64,000 nucleotides of DNA from Runella sp. SP2 (lineage in GTDB: Bacteria; Bacteroidota; Bacteroidia; Cytophagales; Spirosomataceae). Positions within the stretch are counted from its first letter, which is position 1. The number at the start of each line of letters is the position of its first letter. A program made the translations under genes and the position numbers. The stretch lies in the NCBI RefSeq assembly GCF_003711225.1, contig NZ_CP031030.1:3782001-3846000 (forward strand), read 5' to 3'. The notes beneath the pieces were generated by a model that saw nothing but the letters and a program-made list of their open reading frames with translations, did not search any database and had not been told where the DNA came from. Positions 25,185-34,288 of this stretch are shown in pieces.

Positions 25185-26177
25185 ATGCCCCATTTACCCG
25201 TTTACGACACTCGTCTGCAAGCCGCACCATTGGCCGAATACCTTCAAACACTGTATCCATTTTTAGACATAGTCGAAGCACGAATTCTCAAAACGGGTAT
25301 TAATCATACGTACTTACTTCGCACAGCGACTGATTCGTACATTTTTCGGTTGTACTTTTATCAATGGCGCACTCGATTAGAAATCGAAGAAGAGGTTCGA
25401 CTACTACTTCACTTAAAAGCATCAGAAGTACCTGTTTCCTACCCGATTGCCAACAAAAATGGGGTATATATCCAAGAAATAGAAGCACACGAAGGCTTAC
25501 GTTTCGGCGTCCTTTTTTCATTTGCAGAAGGTGAGAAGGTTCGTTTTTTTAGCTCCGAACACAGCTACACCATCGGACAAGCGATGGCACGTTTTCACAA
25601 AGCAACTCAGAGCTTTGATTTACAACGCATTACATACAATTCTGAGATTTTACTCAAACAGTCATTGGGACGAATCCGAACGTTTTTTTCTCCCGATTCG
25701 GAAACCATGAAATACATTGAACGAATTGTTCCTTTGCTAACCGAAGTATTGGATTCAACCGACACAGCTTCGATTCGTGCGGGGGTCGTTCACCTCGACA
25801 TTTGGTTTGACAACTTGAACATTGCTCCCGACGGAAAAGCGAGGTTCTTTGATTTTGATTTTTCGGGAAATGGCTGGCAATGCCTCGACTTAGCCTATTT
25901 CAACATTCAACTGTTTAATACCGAACCTGACACCCATCGCTACGAAGAAAAATTAGCTCGTTTTTGGGCGGGTTATGAAGCGATACAATCTGTATCTGAC
26001 GAAGAAAAAGCGCTGATTCCTCCGCTTGCCGTGTGCATTTGGTTGTTTTACTTAGGTACCCAATGTCAACGCTACGACGACTGGTGCAACCTTTTTATCA
26101 GCGAAGATTACCTAAAACGCTTTATCGGCATGGCGCAGCGTTGGAGTGACAAGCATGGTTTGTTTGGAGAAGGGTAA
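25185..26177 (+). CDS. APH-fold (aminoglycoside phosphotransferase-like) kinase
   Basis: A 330-residue protein of the APH/choline-kinase/SrkA superfamily. The nucleotide lobe has ILKTGINHTYLLRT, with lysine and strand positions typical of these kinases. The catalytic loop is VVHLDIWFDNLNI near 206-218 (family HxDxxxxN, here His-Leu-Asp and Asn), followed by the metal-binding DFDFSGNG near 229. These match SrkA/YihE-like and homoserine-kinase-II-like enzymes that phosphorylate small molecules or proteins. There is no sign of an antibiotic resistance context. It is monocistronic and divergent from the VOC gene. Confidence 0.85.
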   Translation: MPHLPVYDTRLQAAPLAEYLQTLYPFLDIVEARILKTGINHTYLLRTATDSYIFRLYFYQWRTRLEIEEEVRLLLHLKASEVPVSYPIANKNGVYIQEIEAHEGLRFGVLFSFAEGEKVRFFSSEHSYTIGQAMARFHKATQSFDLQRITYNSEILLKQSLGRIRTFFSPDSETMKYIERIVPLLTEVLDSTDTASIRAGVVHLDIWFDNLNIAPDGKARFFDFDFSGNGWQCLDLAYFNIQLFNTEPDTHRYEEKLARFWAGYEAIQSVSDEEKALIPPLAVCIWLFYLGTQCQRYDDWCNLFISEDYLKRFIGMAQRWSDKHGLFGEG

Positions 26178-26245
26178 ATGGCAAAGGGGCAAGAGACAAA
26201 AGGCGAAGGGCAAGAGGCAAATAGGCAAAATTTTCTACTGTGTGA

Positions 26246-26276
26246 AGACTTTCCAAGTTTGAGTCTTGGAAAGTCT
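26246..26276 (+). terminator. Possible terminator after the APH-fold kinase
   Basis: Perfect 12-bp stem, 26246-26257 with 26265-26276, and a 7-nt loop, 68 bp past the stop. No T-run follows, and it also lies downstream of the convergent lipoprotein gene, so it may serve as a boundary for both. Confidence 0.5.
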
Positions 26277-26304
26277 AAGTGAACAAAATAGCAAACAGCC
26301 AATC

Positions 26305-26916
26305 CTATTCTACCGAAAGCATTTTGGCATTCACTTCTTTTTCGATGGTGATATAGCCTGGGTAATTGATTTGTGAATTACCAATCCCTAAAGTAGGTCG
26401 TAGTTTGATGGTCAACTTAGAGGGTGTCGTGTTGGCTTTTCCAGACAAATTTTGCATCATATTGACGATGGCTTCGCGGGCTTTGCTGTCGGTAATAAAC
26501 CGATACGCGTTGGTGGTCAGTTGCATCGGAACGCGGGTAGTTCCGCCTTTGGGTTGAACTTCAATACGTTGGTCGTACAGCCCCGTAAACAACTCATTTT
26601 CTGACAAAAACACCTTGTACTCAAACTGATTGATACCCGCCAAGTTTTTGGTTGGGTTGGTAATATCAAGGTTAAGACGGAGGTTAAGCGGGACATCTTT
26701 GGTCAATATCGCTAACCCTATTCTTGGCGACTGTGACAAATCAAGATTTTGTAGGCTTCTAACATCTACGCCTGCTAACGTAATATTATCGGCCGACGCA
26801 ACAGTGTATCTGCAGTCGCCAAGGGTTTTTACTTCTGAAATCTGTTTCGTAACGGCGCAGCGCTGAAACAGGCCAATCAAGGCCAAAATCACTACCAAAA
26901 GGCTAATTCTTTTCAT
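26305..26916 (-). CDS. Putative LEA14-like lipoprotein
   Basis: A 203-residue product from the ATG at 26916 with a lipobox ending in FQRC (about residue 20). The mature part is beta-rich, with the pattern of a late-embryogenesis-abundant type 2 (LEA14/WHy) immunoglobulin-like domain: LRLNLDITNPTKNLAGINQFEYKVFL (about 82-107), as in plant and bacterial WHy proteins. Such domains occur in envelope lipoproteins without known enzymatic role. It is the last gene of the minus-strand run that begins with the PPPE1 operon; the lipoprotein gene upstream ends 62 bp before it. Confidence 0.65.
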   Translation of the reverse strand: MKRISLLVVILALIGLFQRCAVTKQISEVKTLGDCRYTVASADNITLAGVDVRSLQNLDLSQSPRIGLAILTKDVPLNLRLNLDITNPTKNLAGINQFEYKVFLSENELFTGLYDQRIEVQPKGGTTRVPMQLTTNAYRFITDSKAREAIVNMMQNLSGKANTTPSKLTIKLRPTLGIGNSQINYPGYITIEKEVNAKMLSVE

Positions 26917-26978
26917 TCTAGTACGGATGTTTGATGTACCCAACGTTTATTAGCCCGTAAAATTGCGACCAAGAACAG

Positions 26979-27374
26979 TTACTGACAAATCTTTTGCAGC
27001 ACTTTTTCCGTTGCCTCATCAAGTTGCTCTCGTTCCTCTTGGCTACGGTAAGTGGTTGCAAAAAGGCTGTCCATTGTTTTTGTAATTTTGTCGGCCAACT
27101 CTCCCGTCCGAATGGTATAACTTTCTTTCACCGAATCAATTTCTGCTATTTTCTCTGGTGACAGTCGAAGTTTATTTTTGGTCAACGAATCTTCCATAAA
27201 CCGAATATCGTTGGCTACTTTAAAACGCTCTTCTTTCAATTGACGGGCTTGGCACTCCAATTGAGCCATAAGTTGAGCGTCGTTTTCCAGTTGGGCTTGG
27301 TTATTTTTTTGACAACCTAGCATCAACAAACTACCCAACATTACCCCCACTCCTATCAGTCTCTTCATCTTCAT
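26979..27374 (-). CDS. Small helical lipoprotein, unknown function
   Basis: A 131-residue product from the ATG at 27374; the first possible start at 27437 lies within the upstream gene. Its signal peptide has a lipobox LMLGC near residue 21. The mature part is almost wholly helical and charged (LTKNKLRLSPEKIAEIDSV, EEREQLDEATEKVLQ), likely a coiled-coil or helical bundle on the periplasmic side of a membrane. No family is recognised. It starts 13 bp after the haloperoxidase A stop, so it is probably in that operon. Confidence 0.65.
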   Translation of the reverse strand: MKMKRLIGVGVMLGSLLMLGCQKNNQAQLENDAQLMAQLECQARQLKEERFKVANDIRFMEDSLTKNKLRLSPEKIAEIDSVKESYTIRTGELADKITKTMDSLFATTYRSQEEREQLDEATEKVLQKICQ

Positions 27375-27387
27375 TAGGTGTAAAATA

Positions 27388-28746
27388 CTATTTAACATTC
27401 TGTGGCCACTGAATCGCACTAAGTACATTGTTACCAATACCGCGCCCCATCAACAAGCCATTTTCGTTGTCCATTGCGTAGTGGATGCCACCGTACAAAC
27501 GTGAATTGGCACATTCTTGGGCCATGGCTGAGAAGTTGGTAAACTTACGCGGCTGGAAACCATGCTGTACTTGCGAACGGTCAGTAAAGGTATAATTTCC
27601 GTCACCGTTGGTAAATAACTTGATAAAAATCCGCTCTCCAACGCCAATTTCCGTGGCATGTCCCGATGTGTAAGCAGGGAAAGCAGGAGTTCCAATCACC
27701 GTTTTAAAGGAAGGATCAATGTATTTTTGGATATAAGAAACTGGGCGAATCAAAGAATAATCGTATTTCGCTTTCCAACAAGCGATAAAAGCATCAATTT
27801 CGGCAATACCCAACATGGCATAGCCCACGACGGCCTTCTCAAGCGTAGCATTTGTTTCTTCCAACAGCTGAGTAAGAATGTTAAATGTGTGTCCCGTAGG
27901 CGTACAAGTAGCAAATGGATCATCGGCCCAAAACTTCGTAATTTCAACCTGCTCGGCCGTATTATTTTTCACCTGATTATACACGTCCAACGCTTCTTTG
28001 TAAAACGCAGAACTTTTATCTGTCGAAAAAGGAATGGGTTTTACTGGGTTGGCATAGGTCATATCAGAGGCCAAAATAGGGCGGCATTTAAACCAATAAG
28101 GACTCAGAGGCGTCGCATTGTTGGCATCAGTTGGCACCCATTTGTCCACCCCTGTTACGGGTGTAAAAGGTCGTGAAAACGGATTTAAGTACGAATCGTG
28201 CCCACCATCGGTCATCGAATATTCATAAATCGACTGCGAAACGGCCCGCCCATGCTTTACCGACTCATCAATCAACAACTTTGAGGTTGTTTTCAGAAAA
28301 GCCGCTAGGTTATCGGCTTCCATCTGGTTAATTTTTGCTAGGTTGTCGGCACTTAATTTTTTGTCAAACATCTTACGCATCATGTCAGCCACGGCGGCAT
28401 TTACCACCGCCCCCCAATGATAACGTACATTGAGCGGAAGCGGCACGGGCATAGTTGCGGTCATCAAACGGTTGATTTGACCAGCCAACGGCTTTCCATT
28501 AGGAATTCCACTGTAAACAGCTTCGTAGGCTGTAATACCCACATACCCAAAAGCCCGAGAGGCTTGTGGAGGTAAAAAGCCTGCGGTCTCTTTCACAATT
28601 CGGCACTCAAGCTTCATCCACTCACGCAGAAAATCAGCCGAATAGTCCGACACGTTATTTGTTTTGGCGGGTTCTACCACCTCAGGCGTTGTTGTACATC
28701 CTGCCAACAAAGCCACAAAAAGCGCAAAGCATAGTAAACGTTTCAT
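27388..28746 (-). CDS. PAP2/vanadium haloperoxidase-type lipoprotein (A)
   Basis: A 452-residue lipoprotein (MKRLLCFALFVALLAGC, Cys17) with the complete vanadium chloroperoxidase/PAP2 signature: KX6RP as KYDYSLIRP (about 325-333), the PSGH box as TSGH (about 362), and SRX5HX3D as SRLYGGIHYAMD (about 417). The His in this last motif bonds vanadate in haloperoxidases or phosphate in phosphatases. An N-terminal helical region with RAFGYVGITAYEAV (about 47-60) is typical of the bacterial VCPO-like group. It is probably anchored in a membrane facing the periplasm. It lies 28 bp downstream of the FecA-like receptor. Whether it oxidises halides or hydrolyses phosphate cannot be told. Confidence 0.85.
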   Translation of the reverse strand: MKRLLCFALFVALLAGCTTTPEVVEPAKTNNVSDYSADFLREWMKLECRIVKETAGFLPPQASRAFGYVGITAYEAVYSGIPNGKPLAGQINRLMTATMPVPLPLNVRYHWGAVVNAAVADMMRKMFDKKLSADNLAKINQMEADNLAAFLKTTSKLLIDESVKHGRAVSQSIYEYSMTDGGHDSYLNPFSRPFTPVTGVDKWVPTDANNATPLSPYWFKCRPILASDMTYANPVKPIPFSTDKSSAFYKEALDVYNQVKNNTAEQVEITKFWADDPFATCTPTGHTFNILTQLLEETNATLEKAVVGYAMLGIAEIDAFIACWKAKYDYSLIRPVSYIQKYIDPSFKTVIGTPAFPAYTSGHATEIGVGERIFIKLFTNGDGNYTFTDRSQVQHGFQPRKFTNFSAMAQECANSRLYGGIHYAMDNENGLLMGRGIGNNVLSAIQWPQNVK

Positions 28747-28773
28747 AATCATTAAAAATTTTTTATTTTCTCA

Positions 28774-30960
28774 TTACAATTTCACACCGACCGACAGCGC
28801 CACACTGCGCCCATCCGAAGGCCAAATACCAGGCCCTGGGTAAAAAGTAGGGCGTTTGGTAAAATAAGAGGCGTTCAAAAGGTTGTTCACACTCAAGCGC
28901 ACGGTGTATCGCTCGCTGAGTCGAATCGTCGAGTTCCAGTCGATAATGGTATAACTTGGAACCACTCCTTTCGCTCCGTTGGCCGAAGGCTGCACTGTAT
29001 TGAGGGCGTCGGCAAACGTTTTTGACACATAACTACCCAACAATGTTGTACTCAACCAACGGTGGTTAAACTCAATCCCGTTGCGACTTGTCCACTCAGG
29101 CACCGACTCTACGCGGTTTCCCACAATGCTCTGGTTTTCTTTTCCGTTGCTCACTTTTCCTTTTACGTAACGGGCATCAATATAGGCCGTTGACGTAAAT
29201 ACCGACAAGCGGGTACGGCGGTTACGCAAAAACTCGTATTCTAAGTACATCTCAACGCCTTTGTTGAGGTTATCTCCAATGTTGGTACGAAAAATATACG
29301 AAGTGCCGTCGGGGTCGCTCAAAATCAGGCTACCAAGGCGATTTTTGTAGCTTAATACAAAGCCAGTGATGTCGTAATGTAGCTTGCCAGTACGGCCGCT
29401 CATTCCTACTTCAAGATTGTAACCTTGGGCATCTTTCAGATTTTTGTCAGCCCGCTCTAACACTGAGGCAGGGATAATATCTTTCAAAATCACGGGACGA
29501 TACGCCTGCGACCAGCCCGCGTAGATGCGGTTTTGTTCGTTCAAACGGTACTGCGTACTAACCCCAAACAACGGAAAGCGGTGCGGAATGCTGTTGGGTA
29601 CTACCTCAGGCTTGAGATAACGGATGTATCCCGAAAAATCGGTTTGACCACTCTCCAAACGGAAACTTGGCGAGACTGTCCAGCGGCGGGTCAAATACAA
29701 TAAGTTTTCGGCAAATACTGCAACGTTCTTGGTTTTAAAGTGCATGTCACGTCCCCAGCCGTCGGTGCCTACGAGCGTCAGGTCGTAATCGCTACCTGTG
29801 GTACCTTTGCCCATTTGTCGGCGGTTTAGGTCGTTGTTCATCACTTGCACACCTGCGATAAGTACAGAACTCATGCTACCCACTTGATAATCGTGTGATA
29901 GTTTAAGTTCAGACGTAAAACTGTTAAACTTGTCAACATCGACTTGGCGGTTTTTGTACTGCAACGTACTGGCTTCGATGGCATCTTTGACCGTGGCAAA
30001 AGCATCAATCATCACGCTATTTCGCGCTCCAAGTACCATCGAGTTTACCCATTGCAAACGCGTCCGAGGCGTGATTTCCCAGCGCAACGTGAGCGAAGGC
30101 AGGTAGATGTCTGGTTCATAATAATTGCGCGAACGGGTGGACATTCGTGGATTGGCCAAAAACATACTGTCGGTCAGCGGCCCAGGAATTTGATACACAT
30201 AATCGGTATGTCCTACTTCCGCTTTTAACGACAATTTTGGTATAAAATCGTATTGCAAACCAACGTACTGCGACTCCGATTCGGAACGGCTGTTCTGACG
30301 ATAACCGTCTGACTTACGGCGGTGGTAATACGCATAATACGTCAGCTTTCCGACTTTTCCACCTATGGCATTGTAAGAACTCAACAAGCCAAAAGAGCCC
30401 AACGAACTGATATTTTCAAACCCAAACTTGCGGGTAGTATCAGCTTGCTTACTCACGTAATTGACCATTCCGCCAAACTGCGCTCCGTATTGGAGTGAGC
30501 CCGTGCCGCGCACCACCTCAATCCGCTCAAACGATTCGGCAGGGGGATTATAGTGGCTGGCAGGGTAGCCATACATGTCGGTATTGCCAATAACGCCATT
30601 GTAACGGACATTAAACTCCCAGCTACGGTGCGGGTCAAGCCCCCGCGTGGCAATGTTTATTTGGTTGCCCGAACCGTCCATGTCATACACAAAAATGCCA
30701 GGAATTTTGGCAAAAAGTTGACGAGGATTGCGTTCGGCGATGTTCGCATTTAGTCCCAATAAATGAATCACTTCGCTCTTTTTTCCTGCGGCAATCAGCA
30801 TTTGATGCACGTCGGGTAAGCGTTCGATTTGGATTCGTTCACGCAGTCCAACCACCTCTACTTCTTTCAAGTTTTGAGTGGTGTCTGGCTTTGTTTTTTG
30901 GGAATAAGCCTGTAAGCTAAGGCACAGCCCCAGCCACAGGAATGATGTATTTTTTATCAT
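28774..30960 (-). CDS. TonB-dependent receptor, FecA-like
   Basis: A 728-residue outer membrane receptor with a signal peptide (cleavage near AYSQ, residue 20), a plug domain (about 60-180: KIPGIFVYDMDGSGNQINI, then FERIEVVRGTGSLQYGAQFGG) and a 22-strand barrel ending in VALSVGVKL. No CarboxypepD_reg N-terminal domain or signalling domain is present, so it is not a SusC type. The plug pattern with RGLDPHRSWEFNVRYNG resembles ferric citrate receptors (FecA). It needs TonB/ExbBD, not in this window. It lies 58 bp after the PPPE1 gene and 28 bp before haloperoxidase A. Confidence 0.9.
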   Translation of the reverse strand: MIKNTSFLWLGLCLSLQAYSQKTKPDTTQNLKEVEVVGLRERIQIERLPDVHQMLIAAGKKSEVIHLLGLNANIAERNPRQLFAKIPGIFVYDMDGSGNQINIATRGLDPHRSWEFNVRYNGVIGNTDMYGYPASHYNPPAESFERIEVVRGTGSLQYGAQFGGMVNYVSKQADTTRKFGFENISSLGSFGLLSSYNAIGGKVGKLTYYAYYHRRKSDGYRQNSRSESESQYVGLQYDFIPKLSLKAEVGHTDYVYQIPGPLTDSMFLANPRMSTRSRNYYEPDIYLPSLTLRWEITPRTRLQWVNSMVLGARNSVMIDAFATVKDAIEASTLQYKNRQVDVDKFNSFTSELKLSHDYQVGSMSSVLIAGVQVMNNDLNRRQMGKGTTGSDYDLTLVGTDGWGRDMHFKTKNVAVFAENLLYLTRRWTVSPSFRLESGQTDFSGYIRYLKPEVVPNSIPHRFPLFGVSTQYRLNEQNRIYAGWSQAYRPVILKDIIPASVLERADKNLKDAQGYNLEVGMSGRTGKLHYDITGFVLSYKNRLGSLILSDPDGTSYIFRTNIGDNLNKGVEMYLEYEFLRNRRTRLSVFTSTAYIDARYVKGKVSNGKENQSIVGNRVESVPEWTSRNGIEFNHRWLSTTLLGSYVSKTFADALNTVQPSANGAKGVVPSYTIIDWNSTIRLSERYTVRLSVNNLLNASYFTKRPTFYPGPGIWPSDGRSVALSVGVKL

Positions 30961-31018
30961 TCAATAGCTCCCTAATAATTGGTTAGTAAACTTTTTTAGT
31001 TGGCACAAAGCCAAAAAA

Positions 31019-31576
31019 TCACGCAAGTTTACCGAACTCGGGAGGGGGCGATAAAAGATAAAAAAAGGAATCTAAAGGTATTTGTGACGAAAAACAATAA
31101 ACGGATTTAGGTAAATAACCCGCAAAAAGCAACGGAGGCCACGCTAACTCTGCGTTGGATACGTAGGTTTTGGATAATCCCAAAAATAACGCGATTGTCT
31201 TTTTCACAGGATTCAGTGGCGCTTTGGACGTAGCATCCAACGACTCCTGAATTTGATTGGAAAGTTCGGTAAAACGCTCGCGGGCGTCGTGGTTGGTTTT
31301 CAGGACAATATAAAGCGTATCGTCTTTGTGATACTGCTTCACGATATTATAGAAATCGCCATCTTTACGAATTAGCCCTTCCTGTTCAGCAGGGATTTCT
31401 TGGTAAGAAACGTACGGCAATTCTTGAAGAGGTATCTTAATTATATCCCATTGGTCATTTTTGGCGACGGGAGAAGCGCTTTGGTATTCATCTTCAAAAC
31501 ACAACAACGCCACCGACAGCCCAAACATGTGATAGAGCAGTACGATTAATAGACCGATGGAGAGTAGTTTTTTCAA
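31019..31576 (-). CDS. PPPE-motif membrane-anchored protein 1
   Basis: A 185-residue protein with a TTG start at 31576 (no in-frame ATG fits), an N-terminal membrane segment (residues 4-27, IGLLIVLLYHMFGLSVALL), a soluble central domain and a proline-rich C-terminus SPPPEFGKLA. The central signature DGDFYNIVKQYHKDDTLYI, then KTNHDARERFTELSNQIQ, recurs in the proteins at 47812 and 53003, so these are paralogues. A -7 element TAAATTTG lies 23 bp upstream with a -33-like TTTG 18 bp before it. It is the first gene of an operon with the FecA-like receptor and haloperoxidase A. I recognise no function; a periplasmic accessory to the receptor is inference from context. Confidence 0.7.
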   Translation of the reverse strand: MKKLLSIGLLIVLLYHMFGLSVALLCFEDEYQSASPVAKNDQWDIIKIPLQELPYVSYQEIPAEQEGLIRKDGDFYNIVKQYHKDDTLYIVLKTNHDARERFTELSNQIQESLDATSKAPLNPVKKTIALFLGLSKTYVSNAELAWPPLLFAGYLPKSVYCFSSQIPLDSFFYLLSPPPEFGKLA

Positions 31577-31598
31577 TGAAATTGCACAATAACGGGTA

Positions 31599-31606
31599 CA
31601 AATTTA
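31599..31606 (-). promoter_or_regulatory. Promoter -7 element of the PPPE1 operon
   Basis: Reads TAAATTTG on the minus strand; a TTTTTGG-type -33 sits at 31625-31629, 18-19 bp upstream. It gives a leader of about 15 nt before the TTG start. Confidence 0.6.
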
Positions 31607-31630
31607 AGCTACCAATTATCATGCCAAAAA

Positions 31631-32767
31631 TTATTTATACCTTTTTGTATCGGGATGAAACGTTTTCCAACTGTGCCAATACTCTTGGTACGCATTGGCT
31701 CTTTCCAAATCAGGGATACCTTTTCGGTGCGACTTGCCCAGCAAATCATACACACAGCCTCCCTCATCATACAGTGAATCGTTTTTCATACTGAGCTTTT
31801 GCCCAGGTGTTGCCCGTTGCAATGCCACAAAACTCTGTTTATCAGACGTAAGCACAAGCGTTACGGGCAAATAACCAATCATATCATTGATAATTTTTTC
31901 TTTCTGCAATTGATTCCAATCATACGCTTTTGTTCCTCCATTGACCACCACACCCACTACCCACGATTTGTCTTTCCACGAGCCAAAGTCACGTTTGGTC
32001 AATTCTCCTGTCCGTTTGCCCGTTTCGTATTTGCTCAATGAATCATATTTTTCTTGAAATTTCGCATCGGGTTGCATCACCAAAGTCGTTGGGTGCAACT
32101 CCATCCATTTCGCCAAAGTAACTTGCATCACAGGAATTTCGGGCAAAAATTTCCCTTTCAGCTCGCCCGCTATCGCCTCCCCGTTGGCCTGCCGCCACCA
32201 GCTACCCGTGGTTTTATCTTCAAACATGGCGTTGAAATGATCCATTCCCACCAATCGAAACATTTCCTTTTTGCCGTCCACTAGCGGCTCAAATACCCTA
32301 CCCGTGCGGCAAACCGTGCAATAAGTCACGATAATAGGTTTTCCTCCCAACGTATCTTGTACTTGGTGGTGATACCCAATGTATTGTATCGGGTACGCCC
32401 GCGCTTGCCCATCGACTTCCACCCCTATCACTAGGCGTTCTTTAGCCACTTTATTATCTATTCTATTTTTCAGTGTCAATACTGAAGGCTGATAAAACAT
32501 CGAATCGGCCGCCATTTTGAAATTTGCAATGTAAACAACCCCTGCCAACACCACAATACTCCCAAGTAAAGCCCCCATTGGGGGTTTGGGGGCTGCCAAT
32601 AGCATTACCCCAAACAAAGCCCGAAAGACCCACCGCCACGTATGTAAAAAATAGGCCACGTCGATGCTGTTCATGCGTTGGCTGCCTGGCATGGGCATGA
32701 TGAAATACACGTTGGCGATTTCAAAAAGAATCAGGCCAACAATACCGATGTAAAAAAGTTTTTTCAT
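31631..32767 (-). CDS. DUF3179 domain membrane protein
   Basis: A 378-residue protein with three N-terminal membrane segments (about 1-24, 45-60 and 65-85) and a DUF3179 domain (about 110-375) with IGYHHQVQDTLGGKPIIVTYCTVC-type features: a central YCTVCRTGRVF motif near 152-162, MDHFNAMFEDKTTGSWW near 179-195, and AIAGELKGKFLP. The two close cysteines may bind a metal or form a disulfide. Function is unknown. The loop between membrane segments 2 and 3 (APKPPMGA) is encoded by a palindromic GCCCCC...GGGGGC repeat. It starts 7 bp after the SusD stop, so it is in the SusC/SusD transcript. Confidence 0.85.
   Translation of the reverse strand: MKKLFYIGIVGLILFEIANVYFIMPMPGSQRMNSIDVAYFLHTWRWVFRALFGVMLLAAPKPPMGALLGSIVVLAGVVYIANFKMAADSMFYQPSVLTLKNRIDNKVAKERLVIGVEVDGQARAYPIQYIGYHHQVQDTLGGKPIIVTYCTVCRTGRVFEPLVDGKKEMFRLVGMDHFNAMFEDKTTGSWWRQANGEAIAGELKGKFLPEIPVMQVTLAKWMELHPTTLVMQPDAKFQEKYDSLSKYETGKRTGELTKRDFGSWKDKSWVVGVVVNGGTKAYDWNQLQKEKIINDMIGYLPVTLVLTSDKQSFVALQRATPGQKLSMKNDSLYDEGGCVYDLLGKSHRKGIPDLERANAYQEYWHSWKTFHPDTKRYK
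32571..32593 (-). repeat. GC-rich palindromic element inside the DUF3179 gene
   Basis: The 23-bp element on the minus strand reads GCCCCC-AAA-CCCCCAATGGGGGC (two arms given separately here). Copies with a different three-base spacer are at 21023, 21265, 21507 and 44342. Here it adds the in-frame residues APKPPMGA. Confidence 0.75.
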
Positions 32768-32774
32768 AAAGATT

Positions 32775-34223
32775 CTAAGGGTTAGGCACCATCAATTTGT
32801 TTGCCGAAATCTCACCGCTCGGAATAGGCCAAATGTAATTGCTGGCCGTGGATAAAACCAATGGGGCTGTCCCGATGCTTCCCGTTTTAGCGGGCAAGGT
32901 CAGTCCACGGCGTTGTAAATCATGCAGTCGAAAACCTTCGCCCAGCAATTCGATACGTCTTTCGTTAAAAATAAGGTTGAGTATAGTCGCTTTAGAAGTA
33001 AGCTCTGTTTCCGCAAAAATATGACTCGGATTTGACCGATTTCTCACGGCTTTGAGCAAGGCAACTGCCATTGGCAAATCGTTTGTTTGGGCGGCGGCCT
33101 CTGCATAGTTGAGCATCACTTCGGCATAACGAATTACAGGTACGTAATCGCGAAACGGCGCCGTAGTGATGTTGAATTTGCGTAATACTTTCTGACCAGC
33201 AGTGTTGGTACCAATCAAGCCCGTGCGGGCATCGGCAACATTGGTGAGGGCAGGGTCGCTCACAATCCCTGCCGTTGCCAAAAATAAAATAGGTTGCGAT
33301 ACGTAAGTAAAAGCCAACGAGCTCTGCGACGGGGGTGTTTCGGTGGTAGTGTTGGCAAAGGGAATCGAAAAAATAGCTTCAGTTCCCGTGTAACTACCTC
33401 CAAAAACAGCAGCAATGTTGGTTTCCAAACGATGCGTTAGCGAGCCAGTAGTGTATTGAAAAGGAGCGGTTTTAGGCACCAGTTTGGCTGCTTCTTCAGC
33501 CACTTTTTGAAATTCGTTTTGTTGCAAAAACACCCTTGTTTTGAGCGCAATCGCCGTACTTTTCTTGGCACGTGCGGTGTTCAACAAAGGCGTTGTATAG
33601 GATGCTGGCAAATCGACCTCTGCTTCATTTAAGTCTTTGATAATCTGCGCATAAACATCCGCAACAGAGCTACGCGCCAAGTCGTTGTTACCTTCAGTTG
33701 TGATGGCCTTGAGGCGCAGCGGTACACCCAATGCGTTTTTGTCCACGTTATAAGGTTTAGCGTAGGTTTGTATCAACGCCAGATACGACAATGCCCGTAC
33801 AAACTTAGCTTCTGCCACGTACAGCTTGGCATCAGCCGCTGACACCACAGTGGTACCATTAAGCCGCTCCATAAGTACGTTTGAGGCGTTAATCGCCGAA
33901 TAGGCCGCTCCCCACACGTTGTTGATAAATTCGTTGGTAGAAGCAACATTCTGGTTCCAAACCGCTGAACCTGTAGCGGCGTTACCATCGTTTTGTCCAA
34001 ACTCATCGCCGCGCTGCTCGTTAAAAATGATGTATCGCCCCCCGTAAAAAGTCGCGTTTTGGAGTTGACCGTAGAGGTTATTGACCTGCGCCAGTATTTT
34101 GCCAGGGGTACTATATGCGGCCTCTTCGGCTACAGTAGTTTTAGGAACGGTATTGAGAAAACCATCATTACAAGCTGTCAAACAGACCGTTGCAAGCGAG
34201 AATACAAGTATTTTTGATTTCAT
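32775..34223 (-). CDS. SusD/RagB-family outer membrane lipoprotein
   Basis: A 482-residue lipoprotein (MKSKILVFSLATVCLTAC, Cys18) from the ATG at 34223. It has the SusD plan: an N-terminal loop (NDGFLNTVPKTTV), TPR-like helices (LMERLNGTTVVSAADAKLYVAEAKFVRALSYLALIQTYA) and the C-terminal RagB region VIRYAEVMLNYAEAAAQ, NERRIELLGEGFRLHDLQRR, ending in NPnP. It works at the cell surface as the lid for the SusC-type transporter encoded 65 bp upstream. No glycoside hydrolase, protease or sulfatase is beside it, so the substrate class is unknown. Confidence 0.95.
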   Translation of the reverse strand: MKSKILVFSLATVCLTACNDGFLNTVPKTTVAEEAAYSTPGKILAQVNNLYGQLQNATFYGGRYIIFNEQRGDEFGQNDGNAATGSAVWNQNVASTNEFINNVWGAAYSAINASNVLMERLNGTTVVSAADAKLYVAEAKFVRALSYLALIQTYAKPYNVDKNALGVPLRLKAITTEGNNDLARSSVADVYAQIIKDLNEAEVDLPASYTTPLLNTARAKKSTAIALKTRVFLQQNEFQKVAEEAAKLVPKTAPFQYTTGSLTHRLETNIAAVFGGSYTGTEAIFSIPFANTTTETPPSQSSLAFTYVSQPILFLATAGIVSDPALTNVADARTGLIGTNTAGQKVLRKFNITTAPFRDYVPVIRYAEVMLNYAEAAAQTNDLPMAVALLKAVRNRSNPSHIFAETELTSKATILNLIFNERRIELLGEGFRLHDLQRRGLTLPAKTGSIGTAPLVLSTASNYIWPIPSGEISANKLMVPNP

Positions 34224-34288
34224 TTTGTTCAATATTTGTGTTGTAGAGAGTGGATTTAGCCCCCTCTTACATCGGGGTGACAAAAGCT

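Noticed and set aside
25185..26177. Aminoglycoside resistance gene
   Set aside because: The APH fold is shared with many metabolic and protein kinases, and there is no mobile element or resistance context.
34250..34275. Hairpin-like stretch with C- and G-runs between the SusC and SusD genes, possibly a degenerate palindromic element
   Set aside because: The arms match over only 4-5 bp and the similarity to the GCCCCC element is partial; it could lower SusD expression, but the support is weak.
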